From NCBI RefSeq assembly GCF_026723865.1, contig NZ_CP113529.1:1550001-1614000 (forward strand): 64,000 bases of DNA, given 5' to 3'. Both the position numbers and the translations under genes were made by a program. The first letter of the stretch is position 1, and every line of letters starts with the position of its first letter. Shown here one piece after another: positions 26,601-34,392 of the stretch. Below the pieces are notes generated by a model. That model saw only the letters and a program-made list of their open reading frames with translations, searched no databases and was not told the origin of the DNA. This stretch comes from Mycobacterium sp. Aquia_216. GTDB lineage: Bacteria > Actinomycetota > Actinomycetes > Mycobacteriales > Mycobacteriaceae.

Positions 26601-28232
26601 GGCCAGGTAGACGGTGAACATCCCGCGGTCGGGGATCGCGCCGCCGGAGGTGACGGCCAGCCGTTGCGCCCCGGGCCGGGCGGTCAGCGTTCCGCTGTCG
26701 CGGTCATAGACCAGCCGCGGCCGCAGCTCGGCGAATTCGGTGGACGGGTACTTGCCGCTCAACAGGTCCAGGGTGGCCTCGAACACGCTGCGCGGCAGGG
26801 TCGCGAACGGGGCAGCCCGGCGCACCGTGTCGAACCACCGGTCGGCGTCCAGCGGTTCCAGCGCGGCGGCCGCGACGGTCTGCTGCGCCAGGATGTCGAG
26901 CGGGTTGGCGGGCACCCGCATCGTCTCGATCTGGCCGGCCAGCATCCGTTGCACGGTGACCGCGCAGCTGATCAGGTCGGTGCGGTGCTTGGGGAACAGC
27001 ACCCCCTGCGAGACCTCCCCGACCTGATGGCCGGACCGCCCGATTCGTTGCAGGCCGCTGGCCACCGAGGGCGGTGCCTCCACCTGGATCACCAGGTCGA
27101 CGGCGCCCATGTCGATGCCCAGTTCCAGGCTCGACGTGGCCACCACCGCCTTGAGTAGTCCGCGTTTGAGGTCGTCTTCGACCAGAGCGCGCTGCTCCTT
27201 GCTGACCGAACCGTGGTGCGCGCGCGCCAGTACCGGATCGGCACCGTAGGTCTGGCCGCTGCCCATGATGTGCGCCGGCGCCCCGCCGGGCACCTTCCGG
27301 TTGGCCCTCTGATTATCCGGGGTCGCCAGTTCGACACCGCAACGTTCGGCGTGAATCTCGTTGAGCCGTGCGGTAAGTCGCTCGGCTAGCCGGCGCGAGT
27401 TGGCGAATACGATGGTCGAGCGGTGCGCTTCGATCAGGTCGACCAGGCGGGCCTCGACATCGGGCCAGATGGTGTTGTCGGTCAGGTTGGCCATGTCGGG
27501 CACCGGCACCTGCACGGTGAGCTGGAACGACTTGGCCGACGGCGGATTCACGATCGTGGTCGGGGCGGGCCCGGACAGGAACCGTGCGAGTTCCTCGGGC
27601 GGACGCACCGTCGCCGACAATCCGATGCGCTGGGCGGGCGGTCCGTCCCGCAGGTCGTCGAGGCGCTCCAGCGACAGAGCCAGGTGTGCGCCGCGCTTGC
27701 CGGCCGCGATGGCGTGCACCTCGTCGACGATCACCGTCTGGACGCCGGCCAGGGTTTCGCGCGCGGCGGAGGTCAGCATCAAAAACAGCGACTCGGGGGT
27801 GGTGATCAGCACGTCGGGCGGCGAGGTGATGAGCTGGCGCCGGCGCGCGGGCGGGGTGTCACCCGAACGGACCCCGACGCTGATGTCGGGGGCGGGCAGA
27901 CCATGGCGCTCGGCGATTCTGGTCAGCCCGGCCAGCGGGGTGCGCAGGTTGCGCTCGACGTCGACCGCGAGCGCCTTGAGCGGTGACACGTAGAGCACCC
28001 GCGTGCGGCCGGCCGGCCTTTCGGCCGAGGGAGCGGGTTTGGCCAAGGAATCCAGGGCCCACAGAAAGGCCGCCAGGGTCTTGCCGGATCCGGTCGGCGC
28101 GATGACCAGCGTGTTGTTGCCGTCGGCGATGGCGTCCCAGGCCGCCGCCTGCGCGGTGGTCGGTGCGGGGAAGGTGCTGCTGAACCACTCGCGGGTGATC
28201 GCGCTGAACTTCTCGAGTGCTTCGGTGCTCAC
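23682..28232 (-). CDS. lhr: Large ATP-dependent DNA helicase Lhr
   Basis: 1516-residue superfamily 2 helicase (Rv3296). The N-terminal Lhr core holds Walker A APTGSGKT (Lys51), the DEVH box near residue 170, and motif VI QRIGRSGHQ near 400, followed by winged-helix and Lhr-specific domains to about residue 860. The long C-terminal half, about 600 residues, is the Lhr-CTD present in actinobacterial full-length Lhr. The mycobacterial enzyme is a 3'-to-5' translocase that unwinds RNA:DNA hybrids, is linked to the mitomycin C / DNA damage response, and forms tetramers through the CTD. It is flanked by a TetR gene (37 bp upstream) and nei2 downstream, an operon that points to DNA repair. Confidence 0.95.
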   Translation of the reverse strand: MSTEALEKFSAITREWFSSTFPAPTTAQAAAWDAIADGNNTLVIAPTGSGKTLAAFLWALDSLAKPAPSAERPAGRTRVLYVSPLKALAVDVERNLRTPLAGLTRIAERHGLPAPDISVGVRSGDTPPARRRQLITSPPDVLITTPESLFLMLTSAARETLAGVQTVIVDEVHAIAAGKRGAHLALSLERLDDLRDGPPAQRIGLSATVRPPEELARFLSGPAPTTIVNPPSAKSFQLTVQVPVPDMANLTDNTIWPDVEARLVDLIEAHRSTIVFANSRRLAERLTARLNEIHAERCGVELATPDNQRANRKVPGGAPAHIMGSGQTYGADPVLARAHHGSVSKEQRALVEDDLKRGLLKAVVATSSLELGIDMGAVDLVIQVEAPPSVASGLQRIGRSGHQVGEVSQGVLFPKHRTDLISCAVTVQRMLAGQIETMRVPANPLDILAQQTVAAAALEPLDADRWFDTVRRAAPFATLPRSVFEATLDLLSGKYPSTEFAELRPRLVYDRDSGTLTARPGAQRLAVTSGGAIPDRGMFTVYLASEAEKPSRVGELDEEMVYESRPGDVISLGATSWRITEITHDRVLVIPAPGLPARLPFWHGDGVGRPAELGAALGAFTGELAGLDREEFGKRCAALGFNDYATDNLWVLLDDQRAATGTVPTDTTLLVERFRDELGDWRVILHSPYGLRVHGPLALAVGRRLAERYGIDEKPTASDDGIVVHLPDTCEETPPGAELFVFDADEIDPIVTAEVGGSALFASRFRECAARALLLPRRHPGRRSPLWHQRQRAAQLLEVARKYPDFPIVLETVRECLQDVYDVPALVDVMTGIAARRVRVLEAETATPSPFAASLLFGYVGAFMYEGDSPLAERRAAALSLDSTLLAELLGRVELRELLDAEVVAATGRQLQHLSADRAARDAEAVADLLRLLGPLTEDEVAARADVADGIDIGGWLEGLRAARRALTVSFAGRSWWVAIEDIGRLRDGVGVAVPLGVPATFTEQVADPLGELLGRYARTRTPFSTAEAAARFGLGLRVTADVLSRLAGDGRLVRGDFVAPEAVSVGVGGEQWCDADVLRILRRRSLAALRAQVEPVSTAAYGRFLPAWHHLGTASGTDGLMSVIDQLAGVRIPASALEPLVLAPRVRDYAPAMLDELLAAGEVTWSGAGSISGSDGWIALHASDSAPLTLVAPDEIDFTEAHRAILETLGGGGAYFFRQLTRDGITETALKDALWELIWAGWITGDTFAPVRALLTGTGARKRSAPAHRTRRPPRLSRYSVAHPQARTTDPAVAGRWSALPAPEPESTLRAHYQAELLLNRHGVLTRGAVTAENVPGGFATFYKVLSTFEEAGRCQRGYFVESLGGAQFAVASTVDRLRSYLDGIDPERPEYRAVVLAAADPANPYGAALPWPATDAARPGRKAGALVVLVDGDLAWFLERGGRSLLTFTDDPGADHAAAQGLADLVTARRVESILVERINGVPALQPLAGGPSPVAEALSEAGFARTPRGMRLR

Positions 28233-28269
28233 CTAGTCATGGTGCCAACAGACACCGACAAAAGCGTCG

Positions 28270-28944
28270 TTACTGCGGTTGGTGACGGGCGGTCGCCATC
28301 GCGTGGGCGAGCTCATCGGGGATCTCGGGCACCCGGGTGATCGCGTCCAGCAGCGTGTGCGCGCACGCGTCGGCCAGGCGCTCGGCGCTGGTCGTGGGAT
28401 CCATGATGCGCTGCCGGCACAGCTCGAAGGTGAAGGCCAGCCATCCGTTGAGGATCACCCGCAGGTCTCGCTCGACATCCGCGTGCAGCGCCTTTTGCCC
28501 GGGAACCTTGGCGACGACCTCGCCGATCCGGGTCATGATGAGCTCCAGCTGGCGGTTTTTCGCGTCGTCCTCGACGCCGAGCAGGACCGGGTCGGACCGG
28601 CCCAGGCCGACGTAGGCGGCCCACGCGGCTTCCGGGTTCTGCTCGTGGTAGGCCATGTAGGCCAGCACACCCATCCGCGCCTCTTCGAACATCGTCAGGC
28701 CGGTGACGGGCTCTTTATTAGTGGACTCGTAGAGCCGGTCGGCCTCGTCCTTGACCACCGCGGCGAAGAACGCTCGTTTGTCGGGGAAGTAGTGGTACAT
28801 CAAGGCCCGGGAGACGCCGGCGCGCTCGGCGATCTCGTCGATGCGGACCTCGTCGTAGGGTCGCTTCCCGAAGACTTCCGCCCCTAACGCAAGCAGTTCG
28901 GCGCGTCGATCCTCAGGGGACAACCGCCTCCTAGCCGTTGGCAT
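28270..28944 (-). CDS. TetR-family regulator (Rv3295-like)
   Basis: 224-residue TetR repressor. Residues about 8-55 are the DNA-binding domain (ELLALGAEVFGKRPYDEVRIDEIAERAGVSRALMYHYFPDKRAFF); the rest is the helical ligand and dimer domain. It is the first gene of the probable operon with lhr and nei2, so it is a candidate regulator of that operon. TACTAT (-10, read on the minus strand at 28957-28952) ends 7 bp before the ATG, so the mRNA is probably leaderless. The inducer is unknown. Confidence 0.9.
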   Translation of the reverse strand: MPTARRRLSPEDRRAELLALGAEVFGKRPYDEVRIDEIAERAGVSRALMYHYFPDKRAFFAAVVKDEADRLYESTNKEPVTGLTMFEEARMGVLAYMAYHEQNPEAAWAAYVGLGRSDPVLLGVEDDAKNRQLELIMTRIGEVVAKVPGQKALHADVERDLRVILNGWLAFTFELCRQRIMDPTTSAERLADACAHTLLDAITRVPEIPDELAHAMATARHQPQ

Positions 28945-28951
28945 GTGTCAG

Positions 28952-28957
28952 ATAGTA
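28952..28957 (-). promoter_or_regulatory. -10 element of the TetR-lhr-nei2 operon
   Basis: TACTAT on the minus strand, 7 bp before the TetR ATG, implying a leaderless transcript. The -35 region is not consensus. Confidence 0.4.
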
Positions 28958-28990
28958 CCCACGAAGGGCAGGCCACAATTCAGACTGCGT

Positions 28991-30505
28991 TTATCCGAAC
29001 TCCACGCCCTGTGCCAGCGGCAGCTCGCTGGAGTAATTGACGGTGTTGGTGGCGCGTCGCATGTAGGCCCTCCACGCGTCCGAACCGGATTCCCTACCAC
29101 CGCCGGTCTGCTTCTCGCCGCCGAAGGCACCCCCGATTTCGGCGCCCGACGTGCCGATATTGACGTTGGCGATACCGCAGTCCGACCCGTTCAGGAAGCG
29201 TTCGGCCTCGCGCAGGTCGGTGCTGAAGATGGCCGACGAGAGCCCTTGCGGCACGCCGTTGTTGAGGGCGATCGCCTCGTCCAGCTCGTCGTAGGTCAGC
29301 ACGTAGAGGATCGGCGCAAACGTTTCGGCCGCCACGATGTCGCTCTGTGCGGGCATTCGCACCACGGCCGGCGCGACGTAGTACGCGCCCGGGTCGCCGA
29401 CCTGCTGACGGTCGCCGCCGATCACCTCGCCGCCCTCGGCGCGGGCCTGCTCCAGCGCCCCGACCATGTCGCGGTAGGCGGTCTCGTGAATCAGCGGCCC
29501 GATCAGCGTGCCGGGCGCCGACGGGTCGCCGATGGGCAACTGCCGATAAGCGGACGCCACCCGCTCTACGACCGAGTCGGCCACCGAACGATGCACGATC
29601 AGCCGGCGCAGGCTGGTGCAGCGCTGACCGGCGGTGCCGGCGGCGGCGAAGACGATGGCGCGCACCGCCAGCTCCAGGTCGGCTGCCGGCGTCACGATCG
29701 CCGCATTGTTGCCGCCCAGCTCCAGCAGCGACCGCCCGAAGCGCGCGGCCACCCGCGGACCGACCTGCCGGCCCATCCGCACCGAACCGGTCGCGGACAA
29801 CAGCGCGATCCGAGGGTCGTCGACCAGCCGCTCGCCCAGGTCGCGATCGCCCAGCAGCAGCCCGCTCACCGCGGGCGGCGCACCGACGTCGGCCGCGGCC
29901 CGCCCGATCAGCGCCTGACAGGCCAACGCCGTCAACGGCGTCAGTTCCGAGGGCTTCCACACCACCGTATCCCCGCACACCAGCGCCACCGCGCTGTTCC
30001 ACGCCCAGACCGCCACCGGGAAGTTGAACGCACTGATCACCCCGACCACGCCCAGCGGATGCCAGGTCTCGGCCAGCCGGTGACCGGGGCGCTCGGAGGC
30101 GATGGTCCGGCCGTAGAGCTGGCGCGACAGGCCGACCGCGAACTGGCAGATGTCGATCATTTCCTGCACTTCGCCCAGGGCCTCGGAGGTGATCTTGCCG
30201 ACCTCGCACGTCACCAACGTCGCCAGCTCGTTCTTGTGTTCGGCGAGCAGCTCGCCGAGGCGGGCCACCAGCGCGCCCCGCACCGGGGCCGGGGTGTTTC
30301 GCCACGTCGTAAACGCCTCGGCGGCCGCGGTGATCGTGCGGTCGGCCTGCTCGGATGAGCTGGGCGCGACGGTGAAGAGCACCTCACCGGTGATCGGCGT
30401 GCCGGCCGCCAGGCCAGGGCCGCCGGGGTCGCCAAGGCTGACTCCGGCGCCGATGGCTTCGAAGGCCTTGAGCACCCGGTTCCGCAACTCATCATGGGTC
30501 GTCAC
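28991..30505 (-). CDS. pcd: Piperideine-6-carboxylate dehydrogenase
   Basis: 504-residue aldehyde dehydrogenase (Rv3293) that oxidises 1-piperideine-6-carboxylate / 2-aminoadipate 6-semialdehyde to 2-aminoadipate with NAD+. The catalytic Glu lies in LLELGGNN and the nucleophilic Cys in GQRCTSLRR. It takes the product of lysine epsilon-aminotransferase (lat), encoded 1.7 kb away on the opposite strand. Its ATG overlaps the stop of the DUF1338 gene by four bases, so it is translated second in a two-gene operon. Length is normal for the family. Confidence 0.93.
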   Translation of the reverse strand: MTTHDELRNRVLKAFEAIGAGVSLGDPGGPGLAAGTPITGEVLFTVAPSSSEQADRTITAAAEAFTTWRNTPAPVRGALVARLGELLAEHKNELATLVTCEVGKITSEALGEVQEMIDICQFAVGLSRQLYGRTIASERPGHRLAETWHPLGVVGVISAFNFPVAVWAWNSAVALVCGDTVVWKPSELTPLTALACQALIGRAAADVGAPPAVSGLLLGDRDLGERLVDDPRIALLSATGSVRMGRQVGPRVAARFGRSLLELGGNNAAIVTPAADLELAVRAIVFAAAGTAGQRCTSLRRLIVHRSVADSVVERVASAYRQLPIGDPSAPGTLIGPLIHETAYRDMVGALEQARAEGGEVIGGDRQQVGDPGAYYVAPAVVRMPAQSDIVAAETFAPILYVLTYDELDEAIALNNGVPQGLSSAIFSTDLREAERFLNGSDCGIANVNIGTSGAEIGGAFGGEKQTGGGRESGSDAWRAYMRRATNTVNYSSELPLAQGVEFG

Positions 30506-31740
30506 GCCGATGCCTCCTCATAGAGAACGTAGGGGTCATGGATATGGTGGCCGATCGCGCCGGCCAGCCACTCGGCGTCGTAGCCGGAATCGTCGCCGGC
30601 GTTCCCGATTTCGGACCCGTCGTGGTCCAGGTTGGACCGGAAGATGCCCGCCGCCGAGGCCGGCAAGAAGTCTTCGTAGACGACGGGTGCGGCCGGGTCG
30701 CCAGCGCGGTAGTAGGCCAGTCCCGCGGTGGCCATCTCTGCGTCGGTCGACGGGAAGTAGTCGTCCCAGACCCGGGCGGGATCGCCGGATGCCATGGCCG
30801 CGTCGTAATGCCGGCGCCCACGCGGAGTCAGTGCGACACCGCGCGCCTCGACCTCGCCGAAGCGGACCCGCAGGCTGCCCGCGCTCACAGTGCCGTCCCG
30901 GCCGCGAAACAGACGTGGCTCGGCGAGCGCGCGAAACGACGTCTGGCGCAACAACACTGCGGGCCCCTCGGTGCGGGGCGGGCCTTGGATGGCGTCGATC
31001 ATCGTGATGCCGCGCCCGCTCATGCGCTGGTACAGGTCGTCGATGTCGAGGACGCGTGGCGTCAGGTGGTTGATGTGGGTGGAACACACGCCGGCGATGT
31101 CGGCGGCCACCGCGGACACCCGCGACAACTCGTCGTACCAGGATCTGTTGATCGGTTCGCGCGACAGCGCGAACGCGGCCACCGCGGCGGCGACGAATGC
31201 GTCGGCCTCCTCGGCGTCGCAGGCGCCCTCGGCGGCGATGAGCCGGGCCCGATCGAGCAGCGCGGGGTCGAACAGCTGGCGGCGCGCGATGAACGTCTCG
31301 ACGCGGGTCCGCAGGTCGGAATCGAAATAGCGGCCATCGCGAGTGGCCAGCATCGATGTGAACACCCGAAACGGATTGTGTGCCAGCTCGTTTGCCTCGA
31401 TCGGCCGAAAAGCCGTCGACACCACGGGAACGGGCGAGGCCGCCGAACGCAGGTCGTAGTACCCGACCGGCAGCATGCCGAATGCCGCGAACAAGTCGGC
31501 GACGGCAGCCAGTTCGGCCGGGCCGCCCACCCGGATGGCGCCGTGCCGCTCGGCGGTGACCCGCTGCAACGAACCCAACCGTTCGGCGCCCGGACGGCGT
31601 GCCACGTAATCGGAGTTGACCTGCTCACTGACCTCGACGAGGGTGCCGTAGGCGGGCACCTCGCCGGCGTACATGGCCGAGAGCCCGGCCGCGAAGCGCT
31701 CGCGAAGCTGCCAGGTCACGAGCCTTCTGGGGCGGCTCAT
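30502..31740 (-). CDS. DUF1338 protein, 2-oxoadipate dioxygenase/decarboxylase (HglS-like)
   Basis: 412-residue protein matching Rv3292, long called hypothetical. Its wording (NELAHNPFRVFTS, THINHLTPRVLDIDDLYQRM, GITMIDAIQGPP) is that of the DUF1338 family. A characterised member, Pseudomonas putida HglS, is a non-haem iron enzyme converting 2-oxoadipate to D-2-hydroxyglutarate in lysine breakdown. His in INHLTPR is a likely iron ligand. It is first in an operon with pcd and divergent from lrpA-lat by only 15 bp, exactly the context expected for the enzyme acting after Lat, Pcd and a 2-aminoadipate aminotransferase. The activity is inferred from family and context. Confidence 0.85.
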   Translation of the reverse strand: MSRPRRLVTWQLRERFAAGLSAMYAGEVPAYGTLVEVSEQVNSDYVARRPGAERLGSLQRVTAERHGAIRVGGPAELAAVADLFAAFGMLPVGYYDLRSAASPVPVVSTAFRPIEANELAHNPFRVFTSMLATRDGRYFDSDLRTRVETFIARRQLFDPALLDRARLIAAEGACDAEEADAFVAAAVAAFALSREPINRSWYDELSRVSAVAADIAGVCSTHINHLTPRVLDIDDLYQRMSGRGITMIDAIQGPPRTEGPAVLLRQTSFRALAEPRLFRGRDGTVSAGSLRVRFGEVEARGVALTPRGRRHYDAAMASGDPARVWDDYFPSTDAEMATAGLAYYRAGDPAAPVVYEDFLPASAAGIFRSNLDHDGSEIGNAGDDSGYDAEWLAGAIGHHIHDPYVLYEEASA

Positions 31741-31741
31741 G

Positions 31742-31747
31742 GATAAT
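31742..31747 (+). promoter_or_regulatory. -10 element of lrpA, probable leaderless start
   Basis: GATAAT (5 of 6 to TATAAT) ends 8 bp before the lrpA ATG. It lies in the 15-bp gap between divergent start codons, so the promoter of each gene must extend into the other gene. Confidence 0.5.
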
Positions 31748-31755
31748 TCCCGCCC

Positions 31756-32208
31756 ATGAGTGAGTCGCTCGACGACATCGACCGGATCCTGATGCGCCAG
31801 CTGGTCGCGGACGGACGCGCGACGCTGGCGGAGCTGGCCGGCAGCGCCGGGCTATCCGTCTCGGCGGTCCAGTCCCGGGTGCGCCGGTTGGAGGCCCGCG
31901 GTGTGGTCTCGGGGTATTCCGCGCGAATCAACCCGGAGGCGGTCGGGCACCTGCTCTCGGCGTTCGTGGCAATCACTCCTCTTGATCCTTCCCAACCCGA
32001 TGATGCGCCCGCCCGCCTGGCGCACATCGAGGAGATCGAGGCGTGCCACTCGGTGGCCGGCGAGGAGAGTTACGTCCTGCTGGTGCGCGTCGCGTCCGCC
32101 CGGACGCTCGAGGACCTGCTGCAAAGGATCCGGACAGCGGCCAACGTGCAGACCCGCAGCACCATCATCCTCAATACTTTTTACAGTGACAGGCAATATG
32201 TACCATAA
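31756..32208 (+). CDS. lrpA: Lrp/AsnC-family regulator
   Basis: 150-residue feast/famine regulator matching Rv3291c (LrpA). Residues about 4-60 are the helix-turn-helix (DDIDRILMRQLVADGRATLAELA), and residues about 70-145 the RAM domain that binds amino acids and drives octamer assembly. It lies between the divergent DUF1338-pcd operon and lat, and is the evident local regulator of lysine epsilon-catabolism. The tuberculosis protein is upregulated in starvation together with lat. An AT-rich inverted repeat at its 3' end is a probable site for this protein. Confidence 0.92.
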   Translation: MSESLDDIDRILMRQLVADGRATLAELAGSAGLSVSAVQSRVRRLEARGVVSGYSARINPEAVGHLLSAFVAITPLDPSQPDDAPARLAHIEEIEACHSVAGEESYVLLVRVASARTLEDLLQRIRTAANVQTRSTIILNTFYSDRQYVP

Positions 32209-32222
32209 TATTTACTGTAAAA
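32179..32222. promoter_or_regulatory. AT-rich inverted repeat upstream of lat, candidate Lrp site
   Basis: TTTTACAGT (32179-32187) and ACTGTAAAA (32214-32222) are perfect reverse complements, centre to centre 35 bp, in an AT-rich island that stands out in this GC-rich genome. It overlaps the end of lrpA and ends 30 bp before the lat ATG. Lrp-type octamers wrap spaced AT-rich sites, which fits. An RNA hairpin role is less likely because the arms are AT-rich. Confidence 0.55.
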
Positions 32223-32252
32223 GTGTCATGATTCCGTAAAAATCAAGCTAGC

Positions 32253-33593
32253 ATGGGCGGCATGACTGCCGTCCTGAACGAAGCTCACTGGGTCCATGAG
32301 GTGTTGTCGCGCAGCCTGCTGGTCGACGGTTTCGATTTCGTGCTCGACCCGGCGCAATCGGCCGGCTCGTATCTGGTCGACGCTCGCGACGGCCGGCGCT
32401 ACCTCGACATGTTCACCTTCTTCGCGTCGTCGGCGCTGGGGATGAACCATCCGGCACTGGCCGACGACGAGGAATTCCGCGCCGAGCTCACCCAGGCCGC
32501 GCTGAACAAGCCCAGCAATGCCGACGTCTACACGGTGGCGATGGCAACCTTCGTCGACACCTTCGCGCGGGTGCTGGGCGACCCGGCGCTGCCGCATTTG
32601 TTCTTCGTCGACGGCGGGGCACTCGCGGTGGAGAACGCGCTCAAGGTGGCCTTCGACTGGAAGAGCCGCTACAACGAGCGACGCGGCATCGATCCCGAGC
32701 TCGGCACCCGCGTGCTGCACCTGCGCGGTGCGTTCCACGGCCGCAGCGGCTACACCCTGTCGCTGACCAACACCAAGGCGGTCACCGTGGCCCGCTTCCC
32801 GAAGTTCGACTGGCCGCGCATCGACGCGCCTTACCTGCGGCCGGGCCTGGACGGACCGGCGATGGACGCGCTGGAAGCGGAGTCGCTGCGCCAGGCCCGC
32901 GCCGCGTTCGAGGCCCACCCGCACGACATCGCCTGCTTCATCGCCGAACCGATCCAGGGCGAAGGCGGCGACCGGCACTTCCGGCCGGAGTTCTTCAAGG
33001 CGATGCGCGAACTGTGCGACGAGTACGACGCCCTGCTGATCTTCGACGAGGTGCAGACCGGCTGCGGGTCGACCGGAACCGCCTGGGCCTACCAGCAATT
33101 GGGTGTGCAGCCCGACGTGGTCGCGTTCGGGAAGAAGACGCAGGTGTGCGGCGTGATGGCCGGCCGACGGGTCGACGAGATCGCCGACAACGTCTTCGCG
33201 GTCACGTCACGGATCAACTCGACGTGGGGCGGCAATCTGACCGACATGGTGCGGGCGCGTCGCATCCTCGAGGTCATCGAAGCCGACGAGTTGTTCGACC
33301 GTGCCGCCGAGCACGGCCGCTACCTGCGCGACCGGCTCGACGAACTCGCCGACGAGTTCCCGGCGCTGGTATTCGACCCCCGCGGCCGCGGACTCATGTG
33401 CGCGTTCAGCCTGTCCACCACCGCCGACCGCGACGAGTTGATCGGCCGGCTGTGGCACGAGGGCGTGATCGTGCTGCCCGCCGGCAAAGACGGCATTCGA
33501 TTCCGTCCCGCGCTCACCGTTTCGCGGTCGGAAATCGACCTGGCCGTCACCGCCGTTCGGAGAGTGTTGGCGGCTGTCAATGCGGGTACCTGA
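32253..33593 (+). CDS. lat: L-lysine epsilon-aminotransferase
   Basis: 446-residue class III PLP-dependent aminotransferase (Rv3290c). It transfers the epsilon-amino group of lysine to 2-oxoglutarate, giving 2-aminoadipate semialdehyde (which cyclises to piperideine-6-carboxylate) and glutamate. The PLP-binding lysine is in AFGKKTQVCG (Lys294 or Lys295), preceded by IFDEVQTGCG; ALNKPSNADVY and RINSTWGGN are typical of this enzyme. The ATG at 32253 was used; an ATG four codons on is possible. The tuberculosis gene is strongly induced in persistence models. Transcription probably starts in the AT-rich region after lrpA. Confidence 0.94.
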   Translation: MGGMTAVLNEAHWVHEVLSRSLLVDGFDFVLDPAQSAGSYLVDARDGRRYLDMFTFFASSALGMNHPALADDEEFRAELTQAALNKPSNADVYTVAMATFVDTFARVLGDPALPHLFFVDGGALAVENALKVAFDWKSRYNERRGIDPELGTRVLHLRGAFHGRSGYTLSLTNTKAVTVARFPKFDWPRIDAPYLRPGLDGPAMDALEAESLRQARAAFEAHPHDIACFIAEPIQGEGGDRHFRPEFFKAMRELCDEYDALLIFDEVQTGCGSTGTAWAYQQLGVQPDVVAFGKKTQVCGVMAGRRVDEIADNVFAVTSRINSTWGGNLTDMVRARRILEVIEADELFDRAAEHGRYLRDRLDELADEFPALVFDPRGRGLMCAFSLSTTADRDELIGRLWHEGVIVLPAGKDGIRFRPALTVSRSEIDLAVTAVRRVLAAVNAGT

Positions 33594-33660
33594 CGGCGTG
33601 TAACTAATTCTTCGTCGCGGGCGAATAACTCAACGCAGGCAGTACGCGGGAGGTTCTCCT

Positions 33661-34047
33661 ATGCCGAAAGCAGATGAGCGATCACGTGGTGATCGCCTGG
33701 GACAGGAAGACGGCGAGGTCCGCGCCGCCATCCGTTTCGCCGTCTTGGCGACGACCGCGGCCGTGGGATTCATCGTGATGGCCGCCTTGTGGGTCAGCAC
33801 CTGCCCGAAAACGGGCCTGGACACGGTGGCGTGCGGCGCGCCGCAGCGAATCCTGCTGGCGGTCGGGGGACCGCTGATCCTGTTGGCCGCCGGTCTGTGG
33901 GCGTTCGTTCGCACGTACCGGGTCTGGCGCACCGAAGGCACCTGGTGGGGCTGGCACGGCGCGGGCTGGTTTTTGCTGACGCTGATGATCGTCTCGCTCT
34001 CCATGGGTGTTCCGGCAATTGCGGGCCCGGCGCTCGGACTCTCGTAA
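33661..34047 (+). CDS. Small membrane protein of the sigF locus (Rv3289c-like)
   Basis: 128-residue protein with a charged N-terminus (about 20 residues) and three hydrophobic helices at about 26-47, 63-80 and 98-120. CPKTGLDTVACGAP carries two cysteines in the loop after the first helix. It corresponds by position to Rv3289c, between lat and usfY in M. tuberculosis. GGAGG lies upstream of the ATG. Function unknown; genes of this locus belong to the SigF stress regulon in related species. Confidence 0.8.
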   Translation: MPKADERSRGDRLGQEDGEVRAAIRFAVLATTAAVGFIVMAALWVSTCPKTGLDTVACGAPQRILLAVGGPLILLAAGLWAFVRTYRVWRTEGTWWGWHGAGWFLLTLMIVSLSMGVPAIAGPALGLS

Positions 34048-34249
34048 TTGCGACCCCGTCGACCATCTGCGGACGACGCGGCCACTGGCCCGCGAATCGC
34101 TGATCGATGTATTGCTCTGCCCGGGATACCTGGTGGTGCTTTTCGGCGTGATCGCGGTATGCGCGAGCGTTGCGGCCGGCGAGCTGACGGCCGGGCACCT
34201 CGCCGAAATTCGTAGGTTATGTGCCTCGTCGAGCGGGTATCAGGTGTAA
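34007..34249 (+). pseudogene. usfY: Shortened usfY-like gene
   Basis: The reading frame encodes DPVDHLRTTRPLARESLIDV followed by a membrane segment (GYLVVLFGVIAVCASVAAG), which is the start of UsfY as I remember it from M. tuberculosis. It then stops at 34247-34249 after a short unrelated-looking tail. The second half of UsfY (another membrane helix and a basic C-terminus) is not found in any frame of the following 140 bp. The frame upstream of DPVDHLR overlaps the end of the previous gene by 41 bp and no convincing start is seen. I read it as a truncated, probably decaying gene; a short functional membrane peptide cannot be excluded. Confidence 0.55.
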
Positions 34250-34392
34250 ACCATGATGAGCGCCGGCGACGATTCCCGCGTGGCGCCTACCCCATCATGG
34301 CGAAAGAATCATGAAAGCACCGACGTAGATGCCTACTGCGATGATGATCAGTGTTGTTGCGTCCGATGGCGTGCTCCAAAGCGAGGGGTAGT

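Noticed and set aside
34386..34390. GGGTA as a SigF -10 element before rsbW
   Set aside because: It is 3 bp from the rsbW start, so a transcript would begin inside the gene, and no GGTTT lies 15-17 bp upstream.
34295..34391. Minus-strand frame with a membrane-like run (TLIIIAVGIYVGAFMILSP) after the usfY remnant
   Set aside because: Attractive hydrophobic stretch, but there is no ATG, GTG or TTG start before it and it runs antisense into rsbW.
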